NCBI RefSeq assembly: GCF_900111985.1 | Contig: NZ_FOKI01000001.1 | Coordinates: 1 to 64,000 of the forward strand | Length of the DNA stretch: 64,000 nucleotides | Direction of reading: 5' to 3' | From: Clostridium frigidicarnis | GTDB taxonomy: Bacteria > Bacillota > Clostridia > Clostridiales > Clostridiaceae | In this document: piece by piece, positions 9,126 through 18,112 of the stretch | How positions within the stretch are numbered: the first letter of the stretch is position 1 | Layout: each line of letters starts with the position of its first letter | Notes under the pieces: generated by a model | Told to the model about the DNA's origin: nothing | What the model saw: only the letters and a program-made list of their open reading frames with translations | The model's database searches: none | Program-made: the position numbers and the translations under genes

Positions 9126-10319
9126 TTGGATAATGTTAATTTGTTCTTAGTATTTATAGAGGGCATAGTGTCTTTCTTTTCTCCATGTATATTACCATTA
9201 TTACCTGTATATTTAGGTATATTATCAAATAGTAGCATGGAACTATTAAAAGAAGGTAAAGTAAGTTTTTGGAATAGCAAGTTAATGAGAAACACATTAT
9301 TATTTATTTTAGGAATTTCTACAACATTTTTTATATTAGGATCATCAGTAAATATGTTTAGTAGATTTTTTAACTCAAATAAAACACAGATAACACTAAT
9401 AGGTGGAATAATAATTATTATTATGGGACTTTTTTATATGGGTTATTTAAATTTAAGTTTTTTACAAAAGGAAAAGAAATTTAATTTTGAAGTAAAAGAT
9501 ATGAATGCTATTACAGCATACTTATTTGGATTTACATTTAGCTTTGGTTGGACACCATGTATTGGTCCTATGTTAGCATCAGTTTTAATTATGACATCTA
9601 ACTCAAAAACTTTATTAGAAGGAAATCTATTAATTGGATTATACACTTTGGGATTTGTGTTTCCATTTATGATTATAGCTATGTTTTACAATAAACTTTT
9701 TAAAATAGTTGATAAAATAAAATTACATATGCCAAAAATAAAAAAGATAGGTGGTATTATTCTTATAATATCAGGTATCATAATGATTTCAGGAGCGTTT
9801 AATGGGAAAATAAATGATGAGAATTTATCACAAGCACAAGAAAATAATATAGATAAAAACATTAATAAGAATAAGGATTCAGATAAAGAGAAAATTTCAG
9901 CAATTGATTTTAGTTTATATGATCAATATGGAAATCTGCATAAATTAAGTGATTACAAAGGTAAGGTTATATTCTTAAATTTTTGGGCTACTTGGTGTCC
10001 GCCTTGTAAAGAAGAAATGCCTTATATAGAAAGTATATATAAATATTATAATCAAAATAAAGAAGATGTTGTTATTTTAGGGGTTGTATCTCCAGATTTA
10101 GGAAGAGAAATGTCTAAGGATGGAATTAAGAATTTTTTAAAGGATAATAATTATACATTCCCAGTAGTATTTGATAATACTGCAAGATTAACCTATGAGT
10201 ATAATATTAATGCTTTTCCATCAACACTTATAATTGATAAAGAGGGCAATGTAAATCAATATGTTTCAGGAGCTATGAATGAATTTAAAATGAAATCGTT
10301 AATAGAAAAAGTAAAATAA
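9126..10319 (+). CDS. Fusion of a CcdA-like membrane thiol transporter and a TlpA/ResA-like thioredoxin domain
   Basis: The 397-residue membrane protein starts with TTG after a perfect AGGAGGTG site. Residues 1-225 form the six-helix CcdA/DsbD-gamma domain with its two membrane cysteines in SPCILPLLP (Cys21) and GWTPCIGP (Cys145). After a Lys/Asn/Asp-rich linker (about 228-258) comes an extracytoplasmic TlpA-like domain with FWATWCPPCKEEMP (Cys291, Cys294). It should carry reducing electrons from cytosolic thioredoxin across the membrane to its own outer domain, a one-polypeptide DsbD analogue. Targets are unknown. The GNAT gene 14 bases downstream is probably co-transcribed. Confidence 0.88.
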   Translation: MDNVNLFLVFIEGIVSFFSPCILPLLPVYLGILSNSSMELLKEGKVSFWNSKLMRNTLLFILGISTTFFILGSSVNMFSRFFNSNKTQITLIGGIIIIIMGLFYMGYLNLSFLQKEKKFNFEVKDMNAITAYLFGFTFSFGWTPCIGPMLASVLIMTSNSKTLLEGNLLIGLYTLGFVFPFMIIAMFYNKLFKIVDKIKLHMPKIKKIGGIILIISGIIMISGAFNGKINDENLSQAQENNIDKNINKNKDSDKEKISAIDFSLYDQYGNLHKLSDYKGKVIFLNFWATWCPPCKEEMPYIESIYKYYNQNKEDVVILGVVSPDLGREMSKDGIKNFLKDNNYTFPVVFDNTARLTYEYNINAFPSTLIIDKEGNVNQYVSGAMNEFKMKSLIEKVK

Positions 10320-10333
10320 AGACTGGAGAAAAA

Positions 10334-10774
10334 ATGAGAAGAGTAGAAAAAAGAGATTTTAATATTTTATTTGATTGGATAAATGATAAGGACGTAATAA
10401 AAAATTCAAGATATGGAAAAGGAAAATCACTAGATGAATTTACAATATGGTTTAATGAAAAAATAAAAAGTCAATCAAGCTATATGTTTATATTAGAAAA
10501 AGAAAATAATCCTTTAGGTCAAATTAATTTTGACTTAGTTGAAAAAGAAGTTGTTATAACTTATTCAGTAGATAAAAGATTTAGAAATCAAGGATTGGGC
10601 AAAGAGTTGGTAAGAGAAGTAGAAAAATTTATAGGTATTAATCTTAAAAATGTTAAAAAAATATCTGCATATATTAACTCAATCAATATACCATCTATAA
10701 AAGTATTTGAAAATTTGGGATTTATAAGAGAAATAGATGAAAAATACTATGTTAAATTAATAAAAAATCTATAA
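10334..10774 (+). CDS. GNAT-family N-acetyltransferase
   Basis: The 146-residue protein shows the GNAT fold. The acetyl-CoA pyrophosphate loop is RNQGLGKELV, and a typical NSINIPSIKVFENLGF segment lies near the C-terminus. The substrate is unknown. It starts 14 bases after the CcdA-TlpA fusion with a GGAG site, so the two are likely one transcript. No link of function is evident. Confidence 0.85.
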   Translation: MRRVEKRDFNILFDWINDKDVIKNSRYGKGKSLDEFTIWFNEKIKSQSSYMFILEKENNPLGQINFDLVEKEVVITYSVDKRFRNQGLGKELVREVEKFIGINLKNVKKISAYINSINIPSIKVFENLGFIREIDEKYYVKLIKNL

Positions 10775-10863
10775 ATTTTAATTAATATATTTAAGAAATT
10801 TTAAATTTAGGATATAATAATAAAGTAAAAAAATATTTATATAAAGATTAAAAGGAGTAAAAG

Positions 10864-11094
10864 ATGAGAGCAGTTTATAGAAATCCAAAGGAATTAGCAA
10901 CGTATTTAAAAGATTTGGTAGATTCTTATTCAGAGAATCTTATTACATACGAGAAGTTAGAAGAAAAAGTCCTTAAGATTGTAGAGGCTAATGGGGATAG
11001 GGTTTATAGAGATGGGTTTATGGTTTCCAAGATTGAAATTGTAATAGGAGAATCAAGAAAAGAAATTATTGATAAAATAGTTAAACAAATTTAG
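10864..11094 (+). CDS. Small conserved clostridial protein (TIGR04540-like)
   Basis: The 76-residue soluble protein (MRAVYRNPKELATYLKDLVD...) resembles the TIGR04540 family of small clostridial proteins of unknown function. It is rich in charged residues with predicted helices, and has no signal peptide or membrane segment. A strong AAAAGGAGTAAAAG ribosome site precedes ATG 10864, and a terminator follows, so it is probably expressed alone. The family assignment is from memory of the pattern. Confidence 0.7.
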   Translation: MRAVYRNPKELATYLKDLVDSYSENLITYEKLEEKVLKIVEANGDRVYRDGFMVSKIEIVIGESRKEIIDKIVKQI

Positions 11095-11106
11095 AAATAG
11101 TATAAT

Positions 11107-11150
11107 AGGCACTTTCTTATGTTTATAAGTTAGTGCTTATTTTTTTGTGT
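11107..11150 (+). terminator. Terminator after the small TIGR04540-like gene
   Basis: An imperfect stem (AGGCACTTTCTTAT pairing with ATAAGTTAGTGCTT) is followed directly by ATTTTTTTG, a classic T-run, 12 bases after the stop codon. Confidence 0.8.
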
Positions 11151-11255
11151 TTAAGGCACATTCAAAAAATAGTTTTATTCAAAAACATTTCATAATCAGC
11201 AATAAAAATGTATAATATATGTAAAGATAAGAAATTTTGTTAGGGGGTTATAAAA

Positions 11256-12113
11256 ATGGACATACCTATATGGCAATATTTATTAACTATGATTATCTAT
11301 TTCTCAGTACTTATGATAATTGTAGAGTTTATGCGTAACAAATACAAGATAGCTAATATTGTTTGGATTGTATCATTACTTACATTTCCACTATGGTTAA
11401 AGGGTGGAGTAATTGGCTGGTTTAGATGGGCAAAAATTTTAAGTGTAATTCTTCCAACTATATTTGTTGGATTTTGCAGAATTGCCAGTGTTGAAAATAG
11501 AAAAGGGAAATGGTGGGAGTTCATACAGAAACCATGGGTTTTGTGGTTTACTTATGTAATATTATTTTTAAACATTATGGAGGCAACTTTAAAAGATTTA
11601 GCTTTAGGTAATTATGCGAACTGTGCTTGTGGTTTTTTACTATGTGTAACAATACCTTTTGCTCCCAAGTATTGGAAATATCATAAAGAAGGTAAGGGAG
11701 AATTAATAGTATATACTACAATGGCTTGGAACTTTTTATATACAACATGGAATTTATGCTTTGTTTATGGAGAAAGTAAAGCTTATTTTGCAAGCTCAGT
11801 GTGTATTCTTTTAGCAGCTGAAATTTATCCTTTAATAAAGAAAAGACATGAACTATATATTATGGCCAGAGTTTATACACTAGCAACTCACATGATAGTA
11901 CGATCATGTTTTGGGGGCTTAATATTAAAAGTCATGGATTCTTCATCATGGTTTAATGAAACTGTATGGCAAACATGGGGCAAAATTAATCTGATTTTAA
12001 TAATACCATTTGTATTTTGGCATATATGGCAGTTACACACCGGTAATGCTGAATACACATTCCGTAGCAAAAGGGTTCCTAAAAAGGCACTATCAGAAAA
12101 TCTGAATATGTAA
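11256..12113 (+). CDS. Polytopic membrane protein, possibly DUF5692 family
   Basis: The 285-residue integral membrane protein has about eight hydrophobic segments, from WQYLLTMIIYFSVLMIIVEF at the N-terminus to INLILIIPFVFWHIWQL near the end. It is unusually rich in Trp, with a conserved-looking AWNFLYTTWNLCFVYGE segment. It resembles the DUF5692 family of uncharacterised membrane proteins; this match is from memory. A TAGGGGGTT site precedes ATG 11256. It may share a transcript with the CPBP protease gene 52 bases downstream. No function can be assigned. Confidence 0.55.
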   Translation: MDIPIWQYLLTMIIYFSVLMIIVEFMRNKYKIANIVWIVSLLTFPLWLKGGVIGWFRWAKILSVILPTIFVGFCRIASVENRKGKWWEFIQKPWVLWFTYVILFLNIMEATLKDLALGNYANCACGFLLCVTIPFAPKYWKYHKEGKGELIVYTTMAWNFLYTTWNLCFVYGESKAYFASSVCILLAAEIYPLIKKRHELYIMARVYTLATHMIVRSCFGGLILKVMDSSSWFNETVWQTWGKINLILIIPFVFWHIWQLHTGNAEYTFRSKRVPKKALSENLNM

Positions 12114-12165
12114 GTAGGTTCTAATGCTTAAGGCACCTGAAAGAAAATAATTGGGAGGGTAAGCA

Positions 12166-13041
12166 ATGGATAAGTTTAATAAATTAGCATTACCATTTGT
12201 TAATGGGGTAGAGGAAGGTAAAAGGAAAAGTAATTTGTTTGTTGCAATGATAGTTGTTCCAATATTCTCTTTTCTAGTATCTTTCATATTTAGTTATGTA
12301 GTATTTTTAATTTCATTTAAAAGGGTACCATTTATGGGGCTTGTAATTCCTTTTTTAGGAATGATATTAGGGGTCTTTATATGGGTTAGATTTTTTGAAA
12401 AAAGAAAATTTGACACAATAGGTTTTTTTACAGAAAATAATAAAGCTTTAAAAAACTATATGATAGGAATAATAACAGGGTTAGTAGCTTTTTCAATAGC
12501 AACATTTATAATAGTAACTTTTCAAGGAAATATATCTTTTCTAGGAATTGATTTTAATAAATCAGTATTTTTATTTACTATGCTTATTGGATATGGTGTT
12601 CAAGGAGCTGCTGAAGAAATATTAACAAGAGGATATATATTTGGGGTTGTATCAAATAAATTAAATGTAGTTTGGGGAATTATAATTAATTCAGTGATAT
12701 TTGCACTACTACACTTGGGCAACCCAGGATTTGGATTAATTCCGTTTGTTAACATAATCCTTGTGGGAATATTTTTCACACTAATGGCTATCATAACTAA
12801 ATCTTTATGGTGTTCATGTGCTATCCATAGTATGTGGAATTTTGCACAAGGACATATTTTTGGTACAAGTGTTAGTGGAACAGGAGTATCGTATAACAGT
12901 ATATTTATGACAACATCTAACAACTCATTAGTAGCTGGTGGAGTTTTTGGACCAGAAGGAGGACTTGCTGTTACAATTACATTGCTTCTCTTTATTTTAA
13001 TTTGTATATTTAAAATAAGAAAACAACTAAATAGTATTTAA
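12166..13041 (+). CDS. CPBP-family intramembrane glutamic protease
   Basis: The 291-residue membrane protein has the CPBP/Abi motifs: motif 1 EEILTRGY (EExxxR), motif 2 FALLHLG (FxxxH) and motif 3 HSMWNFAQG (HxxxN). These form the active site of the type II CAAX-protease/Rce1-like intramembrane proteases. In Firmicutes such proteins process prenylated or bacteriocin-related substrates, or confer self-immunity; no bacteriocin gene is visible nearby. A GGGAGGG site precedes ATG 12166. Confidence 0.88.
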   Translation: MDKFNKLALPFVNGVEEGKRKSNLFVAMIVVPIFSFLVSFIFSYVVFLISFKRVPFMGLVIPFLGMILGVFIWVRFFEKRKFDTIGFFTENNKALKNYMIGIITGLVAFSIATFIIVTFQGNISFLGIDFNKSVFLFTMLIGYGVQGAAEEILTRGYIFGVVSNKLNVVWGIIINSVIFALLHLGNPGFGLIPFVNIILVGIFFTLMAIITKSLWCSCAIHSMWNFAQGHIFGTSVSGTGVSYNSIFMTTSNNSLVAGGVFGPEGGLAVTITLLLFILICIFKIRKQLNSI

Positions 13042-13447
13042 TTTTAAGTGATAAGCTTACCAAGTCTTTTTTAGGGAGTTGTTTAAGGACAATTATAAGA
13101 AAAGCATTTCTTTATTTGAATATAGATAAATTGAGAAATGATATACAAATATTTGAGACTGTAATTAAAATGGAATAATAAGCACCGGTAAACTATTTTA
13201 TTGAGTGCAAGTTAAGAAAAGAGAGGTTTAAGCATTAGCAAACTATCTGATGAACAACTAGTTTGCAGTGTTTAGACCTCGCTTTTAGGTTTAGGTGAAT
13301 TTCCTTGTTTATATTTTATATACTAATTGTTTAATTTGGATATATATTGGGAATAGTTTAAATATAGAATGTAAGCTTACAAATTTAATAATATGGTATA
13401 TAATTATTAAAGTAATAATAAGTTATTAGATAAAGTGGGTGTATATA
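13042..13447. other. Intergenic region carrying a palindromic repeat; no gene seen
   Basis: About 400 bases between the CPBP gene and recQ. It holds the hairpin repeat at 13221-13286 and, just before it, a GGAATAATAAGCACCGG stretch resembling the start of the 47.5-kb repeat. I see no coding region or recognised RNA. Confidence 0.6.
13221..13286. repeat. Minimal copy of the GAGGTYTAAGC palindromic repeat
   Basis: Arms 13223-13245 (GAGGTTTAAGCATTAGCAA...) and 13259-13280 (...TTTGCAGTGTTTAGACCTC) form an imperfect stem of about 22 bp with a 13-base loop. The same arm sequence recurs at both ends of the larger nested element at 27228-27412, and its TAAGCRTTAGCA core recurs inverted near 47650. 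This is the simplest member of the family. Confidence 0.7.
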
Positions 13448-15616
13448 TTGAATGGTAAAGCGTTAGAAATTTTAAATAAATATTATGGTTACTCTTCATT
13501 TAGAAAAGGTCAAGAAGAGATAATACATGAAATAATAAATGGAAATGATGTTTCATGTATTATGCCAACTGGTGGTGGTAAATCTATATGTTATCAAATA
13601 CCAGCACTTTTAATGGAGGGGATAACTTTAGTTATAAGTCCCCTTATATCTCTTATGAAGGACCAAGTTGATACATTAAGAAACTTAGGAATCAAAGCAG
13701 CTTATATAAATAGCTCTTTAGATGAATATGAAATTTTAGAAATCATAAACGATCTTAAAAATAATGAAATAAAAATACTATATATAGCTCCAGAAAGACT
13801 TCAATCTCAGGATTTTATAAATTCAATTAGAAATATAAATATATCCTTAGTAGCAGTGGATGAAGCTCACTGTGTATCTCAATGGGGTCATGATTTTAGA
13901 GTAAGTTATAAATATATTTCAGGTTTCGTATCTAATTTAAGCGTAAGACCTACAGTGGCGGCATTTACAGCTACTGCTACAGAGGATGTTAGACGTGATA
14001 TAGTAAGTCTTCTTTCTCTTGAAAATCCAAAGATTTTTATAACTGGTTTTAATAGAGAAAACTTAGAAATTGAAGTTCTTAAGGGAGTTAATAAGAAAAG
14101 TTACATATTAGATTATTTAACTAACAATAAAGATGAAAGTGGAATAATATATGCGGCAACAAGAAAAGAATGTGATGCTTTATGTGAATTTTTAAATTCT
14201 AAAGGTTTTTTAACAAATAGATATCATGCAGGATTAAAAGACGAGGAAAGAGCTAAAATACAAGAGGATTTTGTTTATGATAAAACACCAGTTATTATAG
14301 CAACAAATGCCTTTGGTATGGGAATAGACAAATCAAACGTAAGATTTGTTATACATTATAATATACCTAAAAACCTTGAAAGTTATTACCAAGAAATCGG
14401 TAGAGCTGGTAGAGATGGTGAAGATAGTAGTTGTATTCTTCTTTTTTCTCCTTCTGATGTTCATACTCAAAAGTATTTAATAGATGTAAGTACTGATAAT
14501 ACGGATAGAAAAACAAATGAGTATAAAAAGCTTCAAAATATGGTAGATATGGTTTATAGTAATAATTGCTATAAGGGTTTTATTCTTGATTATTTTGGAG
14601 AAGAACATGGTGATAATTGTAGCAAGTGTAGTAACTGTAATTCTGATGCAAAATTAGTTGACAAAACAGTGGATGCACAAAAGGTATTGTCATGTGTATA
14701 TAGAATGAAAAGGCCTTATGGAACAACTATGATAATAGATGTACTAAGAGGGTCTTCAAATAAAAAACTCTTGTCTGTAGGACTAGATGAAATAAGTACT
14801 TATGGAATAATGAAAAATTATTCTAAGGATAACTTGAAAGAATTTATAAATACATTGATTTCACATAAATTTATAGATTCTGTTGAGGGAGATTACCCAG
14901 TGGTAAGACTTAATAATATTTCTATTCAGGTATTAAAGGGAGAAGAAAAAGTATTCTTAAGAGAAGAAGTAAAAGCTAAAAAGCTTTCTGTAAATAATGA
15001 TCTTTATGAATTATTAAGAACTCTTAGAAAAGATATAGCCATGGAAGAAAATATTCCACCATACGTTGTTTTTGGAGATACTTCATTAAAAGAAATGAGT
15101 ACAAGATATCCAAGAAATTCTGAAGAATTCCTTGATATAAACGGAGTTGGAGAATCCAAATGTGAAAAATATGGTGAAAGATTTTTAAATATAATAAATG
15201 AATATGTTGATGAAAACAATATTAATGTAAAATGGATTTTTACTAAAAAATCAAAAACTGCTACTAAGACTTCTTCTTCAGAAGAAAAAAATTCAAGTAG
15301 CAAGGAAAAGTCGAATTATGTAACAGTAAATATGCTTAAAGAAATGCCTTTTAAGGATGTAGCAAAAGAAAGAAAACTTATGACAACTACTATGTTTAAC
15401 CACATAATGGATTATGTCAAAGATGAGGGCAATATAGATTTCAATATAGATTTTACAGGAATATTAAAGGAGGATAATGAGGCGATAATTTTAAATGCCA
15501 TAGAAAAAGTTGGGTATGACAAATTAAGACCAATAAAAGACGAGGTTCCTTCTGAAATAACTTATGATGAAATTAAATCAGTTATAGTGAAAAAGTTTTT
15601 TGTGAAAACAGCTTAA
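13448..15616 (+). CDS. recQ: ATP-dependent DNA helicase RecQ
   Basis: The roughly 722-residue helicase has motif 0 (YGYSSFRKGQEEII), Walker A MPTGGGKSICYQ, DEAH box VDEAHCVSQWGHDFR, motif VI YQEIGRAGRDG, an RQC zinc site (CYKGFI...CSKCSNC), a winged helix, and an HRDC domain (LYELLRTLRKDIAMEENIPP). About 120 further residues follow, with a Ser/Lys-rich linker. It unwinds DNA 3'-5' in recombinational repair. A GTG at 13439 is also open, but TTG 13448 (MNGKALEIL) has the AAGTGGGTG ribosome-site-like stretch at a normal distance, so I chose it; the start is uncertain by three codons. Confidence 0.92.
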   Translation: MNGKALEILNKYYGYSSFRKGQEEIIHEIINGNDVSCIMPTGGGKSICYQIPALLMEGITLVISPLISLMKDQVDTLRNLGIKAAYINSSLDEYEILEIINDLKNNEIKILYIAPERLQSQDFINSIRNINISLVAVDEAHCVSQWGHDFRVSYKYISGFVSNLSVRPTVAAFTATATEDVRRDIVSLLSLENPKIFITGFNRENLEIEVLKGVNKKSYILDYLTNNKDESGIIYAATRKECDALCEFLNSKGFLTNRYHAGLKDEERAKIQEDFVYDKTPVIIATNAFGMGIDKSNVRFVIHYNIPKNLESYYQEIGRAGRDGEDSSCILLFSPSDVHTQKYLIDVSTDNTDRKTNEYKKLQNMVDMVYSNNCYKGFILDYFGEEHGDNCSKCSNCNSDAKLVDKTVDAQKVLSCVYRMKRPYGTTMIIDVLRGSSNKKLLSVGLDEISTYGIMKNYSKDNLKEFINTLISHKFIDSVEGDYPVVRLNNISIQVLKGEEKVFLREEVKAKKLSVNNDLYELLRTLRKDIAMEENIPPYVVFGDTSLKEMSTRYPRNSEEFLDINGVGESKCEKYGERFLNIINEYVDENNINVKWIFTKKSKTATKTSSSEEKNSSSKEKSNYVTVNMLKEMPFKDVAKERKLMTTTMFNHIMDYVKDEGNIDFNIDFTGILKEDNEAIILNAIEKVGYDKLRPIKDEVPSEITYDEIKSVIVKKFFVKTA

Positions 15617-15699
15617 TATATAAATAAAAATTCAATCTCTAGCATATGTATATAAAGTAAGAATATGCACTTATTAATAACTAGGAGGAGATTGAATTA

Positions 15700-15867
15700 A
15701 TGAAAGTTTTTTTATGTAGTGCGGAAGATTTTAAGGGCACTCCACTTAGAGCAATAGTTATGGCTGATGATGAAACTAATGCCATTGAAAAATTAAAAAA
15801 AGATTTTGCAGAAGATAAAAGATCCTTTAAAGAGGAATCATTAAAAATAGAAGAAGTAGAGCAATAA
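15700..15867 (+). CDS. Small acidic protein of unknown function (55 residues)
   Basis: ATG 15700 follows a CTAGGAGGAG ribosome site and opens a 55-codon frame (MKVFLCSAEDFKGTPLRAIV...EEVEQ). The protein has a predicted beta-alpha start, a helix rich in Lys/Glu, no signal peptide and one Cys. A terminator begins just after its TAA. The strong ribosome site plus tight terminator make it a real gene, probably its own short transcript or one read through from recQ (83 bases upstream). I do not recognise the family. Confidence 0.75.
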   Translation: MKVFLCSAEDFKGTPLRAIVMADDETNAIEKLKKDFAEDKRSFKEESLKIEEVEQ

Positions 15868-15870
15868 AAA

Positions 15871-15898
15871 AAACCAGTTAATAGCTGGTTTTTTTTAT
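15871..15898. terminator. Bidirectional terminator between the small ORF and the NERD gene
   Basis: AAACCAG (15871-15877) pairs with CTGGTTT (15885-15891), followed by a TTTTTT run on the plus strand and AAAAAA before it, so it also terminates the convergent NERD gene. It overlaps the last codons of the NERD gene. Confidence 0.85.
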
Positions 15899-16650
15899 TT
15901 GTTAGCATTTAAAATTGATTGTATTATTTTATCTTTTTGATTTTTATTTAAAGTTATATTTCCTTTGAAATCAACCAAATATTGAATTATTGAATGTTCT
16001 TTACCTCTTCTTATAGTAAACAACTTAGTAGAAGACTTACCTTGTAGGTTTAGGTGAATGTCTTTATTTACAAAAGCAACAATATTTTCAATTCGGATGT
16101 TTATTTTATTGGACTTTAATATGTCTTTAAGTCGTTCTCTATGAGTTTCTACCTGTTTTATAGGATTATATATAGTTTTAACATATTTCTTACCATCTCT
16201 ATTTATTTTAGTTTGAGTTAAATCATGGTCAGTAACATGTCCTGTTATCGTTCCCCTAACATTTTTAACCTCAATTATAAAAACTCCATTATCACCTACG
16301 ACGATCATATCTAACTGACTAAAGTTACCTTTGTATCCTATATCTAAATCAGTAAGTATAGTGTAACTTTTAGGAAGTTTTTCTGCCACCTTAAGAAAAT
16401 ATTTTTCACCCTCTAATCCATTAGCTAATATGGATTTCTTCTTTTGAAGATACGTAATTCTAAATATAGTATATGTTCCATATCCAAGTGCTATATAGGA
16501 AGAAACAAATTTATCCCATATGTCAAAAGTAAGAGAACAGACATAGATAACAAATAAAATAAAAAGTTTTAAGATTTGCAGAAATATTTTAATTTTAGTC
16601 CATCTTATATCCTTTTTTAAATGATTGGTTCTATTTAAAACCGTTGCCAT
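15895..16650 (-). CDS. Membrane-anchored NERD-domain protein
   Basis: The 251-residue protein has a hydrophobic N-terminal hairpin (ILKLFILFVIYVCSLTFDIW and a following segment), then a NERD (nuclease-related) domain: GLEGEKYFLKVAEKL, TDLDIGYKGNFSQLDMIVV and FIIEVKNVRGTITG. The D...E-x-K arrangement matches the restriction-endonuclease-like core, so DNA cleavage is possible but unproven. Residues after about 190 are of unknown role. An AAAGGAGC site precedes ATG 16650. It converges on recQ and is not in an operon with it. Confidence 0.85.
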   Translation of the reverse strand: MATVLNRTNHLKKDIRWTKIKIFLQILKLFILFVIYVCSLTFDIWDKFVSSYIALGYGTYTIFRITYLQKKKSILANGLEGEKYFLKVAEKLPKSYTILTDLDIGYKGNFSQLDMIVVGDNGVFIIEVKNVRGTITGHVTDHDLTQTKINRDGKKYVKTIYNPIKQVETHRERLKDILKSNKINIRIENIVAFVNKDIHLNLQGKSSTKLFTIRRGKEHSIIQYLVDFKGNITLNKNQKDKIIQSILNANK

Positions 16651-16924
16651 TAGATGCTCCTTTCAGGTGGTTGCTATTAAGATTTAGTATATACATTAAA
16701 TTATTATTCAGTATTTTTCAATACAAAATTTTATATTTATTTATAGATAATTAACAATGTAGTTTATACAAATTAGCAAACCTATAGCATTATTATTTTA
16801 TACTAATAAATAATAAAAATCTACTTTTTATTTGTAAAGCATTAAATTATTATTACACCTTTATAAAGATCATTGAAATTTTTGTAACATCGTTCAATGG
16901 ATTGAAAATACAAGATAGAAATAA

Positions 16925-16963
16925 AAGCTTAAAATAGCATAAAGTCAATGCTATTTTAAGCTT
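16925..16963 (-). terminator. Terminator of the phytase-like lipoprotein gene
   Basis: Perfect 16-bp arms (16925-16940 and 16948-16963) with a 7-base loop lie just beyond the minus-strand stop codon. On the minus strand they are followed by TTTATTTC. Confidence 0.8.
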
Positions 16964-16975
16964 AAAAAATTCATT

Positions 16976-17833
16976 CTAACTATTTTTAGATTTTATCCAT
17001 GTAGAATAAGAGATTTTTAACAGATCTGTACTTTCGGTACAGTATTTATAAAAACCTTCTAGGAAATTATAAGTTTTGGTGTCAGACTTTAAATCGAATC
17101 CACTTTCTTTAAAATGCTTTTCTATTATGGATTCAAATGAGGTTGATTTATAGTTTTTCATTATATCAACCATAGCCATAAATGTTGTTGTGCGAGCCTC
17201 TCCATTAAAATCATGTATATACAAAAATGAGTTTTTAGGTTCATTTAAGATAAAAGATACGAAATCATCTACTGTTTTAGTTGAAGGTACTTCTTCATAC
17301 TCTGTAGCAAATCTCATATATTTAAGTTTTAATTCATTACATAATGTTTGCTCTGAATAAACTCTTTCAATATCTTTAGTTCCAACTTCATTTCCATTTT
17401 TATCATATAGTGTTAGGGTATTTTCATTGTTTAATTGAGCTAATTTATTTGTTTCTTCAGAGATTGTCTCTTCTGTAGTTAAACCAGAATTTATTTTCCC
17501 ATCTTTTTTATAAAAACTTAGAGGACTACTATTTATGAAACCATGGGGTTCGAGTCTTAAATCTACAACAGTAATGGAAAGATCACTTCCAATTTTGTCG
17601 GTTGCATTTTTTAACTGGGCAGGAGTAAATTGACCACTACCAGCAACATTAATATCTTTTATTATTCTAAAATGTTTAGCATAATCCTCACTAGATTCAT
17701 CATCTGTTATTGGAAAAACATCAGGACTTTTGGTGGCTTTATTCTCATTTTTTGAATTATTACAGCCTATAATAGAAAAAAACATTATTACACATAGTAT
17801 AGATGTTAAAAGTCTACTAAATGATTTTTTCAT
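16976..17833 (-). CDS. PTP-like phytase (inositol phosphatase) family lipoprotein with catalytic Cys replaced by Asp
   Basis: The 285-residue protein has a lipoprotein signal (MKKSFSRLL...FFSIIGC, lipobox Cys) and aligns by eye with PTP-like phytases such as Selenomonas PhyA: NVAGSGQFTPAQLKN, ITVVDLRLEPHGFINSSPLS, GLTTEETISEE and the P-loop region. The P-loop, HCxxGxxRT in active enzymes, reads IHDFNGEARTTTFMAM: His207, Asp208 in place of the Cys nucleophile (GAT codon 17210-17212), and Arg214 and Thr215 kept at the normal spacing. The fold looks intact, with no frameshift, so it is probably a binding pseudophosphatase or an enzyme with altered chemistry. Start 17833 was chosen by the signal peptide; an in-frame ATG lies at 17845. 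It is anchored outside the membrane. Confidence 0.8.
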   Translation of the reverse strand: MKKSFSRLLTSILCVIMFFSIIGCNNSKNENKATKSPDVFPITDDESSEDYAKHFRIIKDINVAGSGQFTPAQLKNATDKIGSDLSITVVDLRLEPHGFINSSPLSFYKKDGKINSGLTTEETISEETNKLAQLNNENTLTLYDKNGNEVGTKDIERVYSEQTLCNELKLKYMRFATEYEEVPSTKTVDDFVSFILNEPKNSFLYIHDFNGEARTTTFMAMVDIMKNYKSTSFESIIEKHFKESGFDLKSDTKTYNFLEGFYKYCTESTDLLKISYSTWIKSKNS

Positions 17834-18112
17834 ATGCTTATTCATCACCTTTCATTTCATTCGAAGTATATAAATAGTATTTAATAAATTTGAAAAAATA
17901 TTCTTATAACATATAATTTTAGCAAAAAAGCTATATATGGGAGTAATTATGGAAGTTAGGAATTGATTAAATTTCCTTATATAGAAAAACATAATAGTTA
18001 AATGGTTTACTATAGATAATAACAATTTGAGATACAATGTATAAAACGTTAAACTTTTATATGAATGAAAATGAATTTTACAAAATATTATGTTTTTAGG
18101 GGGATTTTTTAA

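Noticed and set aside
13448-16650. RecQ plus NERD nuclease as a defence system
   Set aside because: The genes converge across a bidirectional terminator and are not co-transcribed; RecQ looks like the ordinary housekeeping helicase.
17849-18112. Cobalamin riboswitch upstream of the corrinoid operon
   Set aside because: No B12-box-like GCCACTG sequence or matching structure in the gap.
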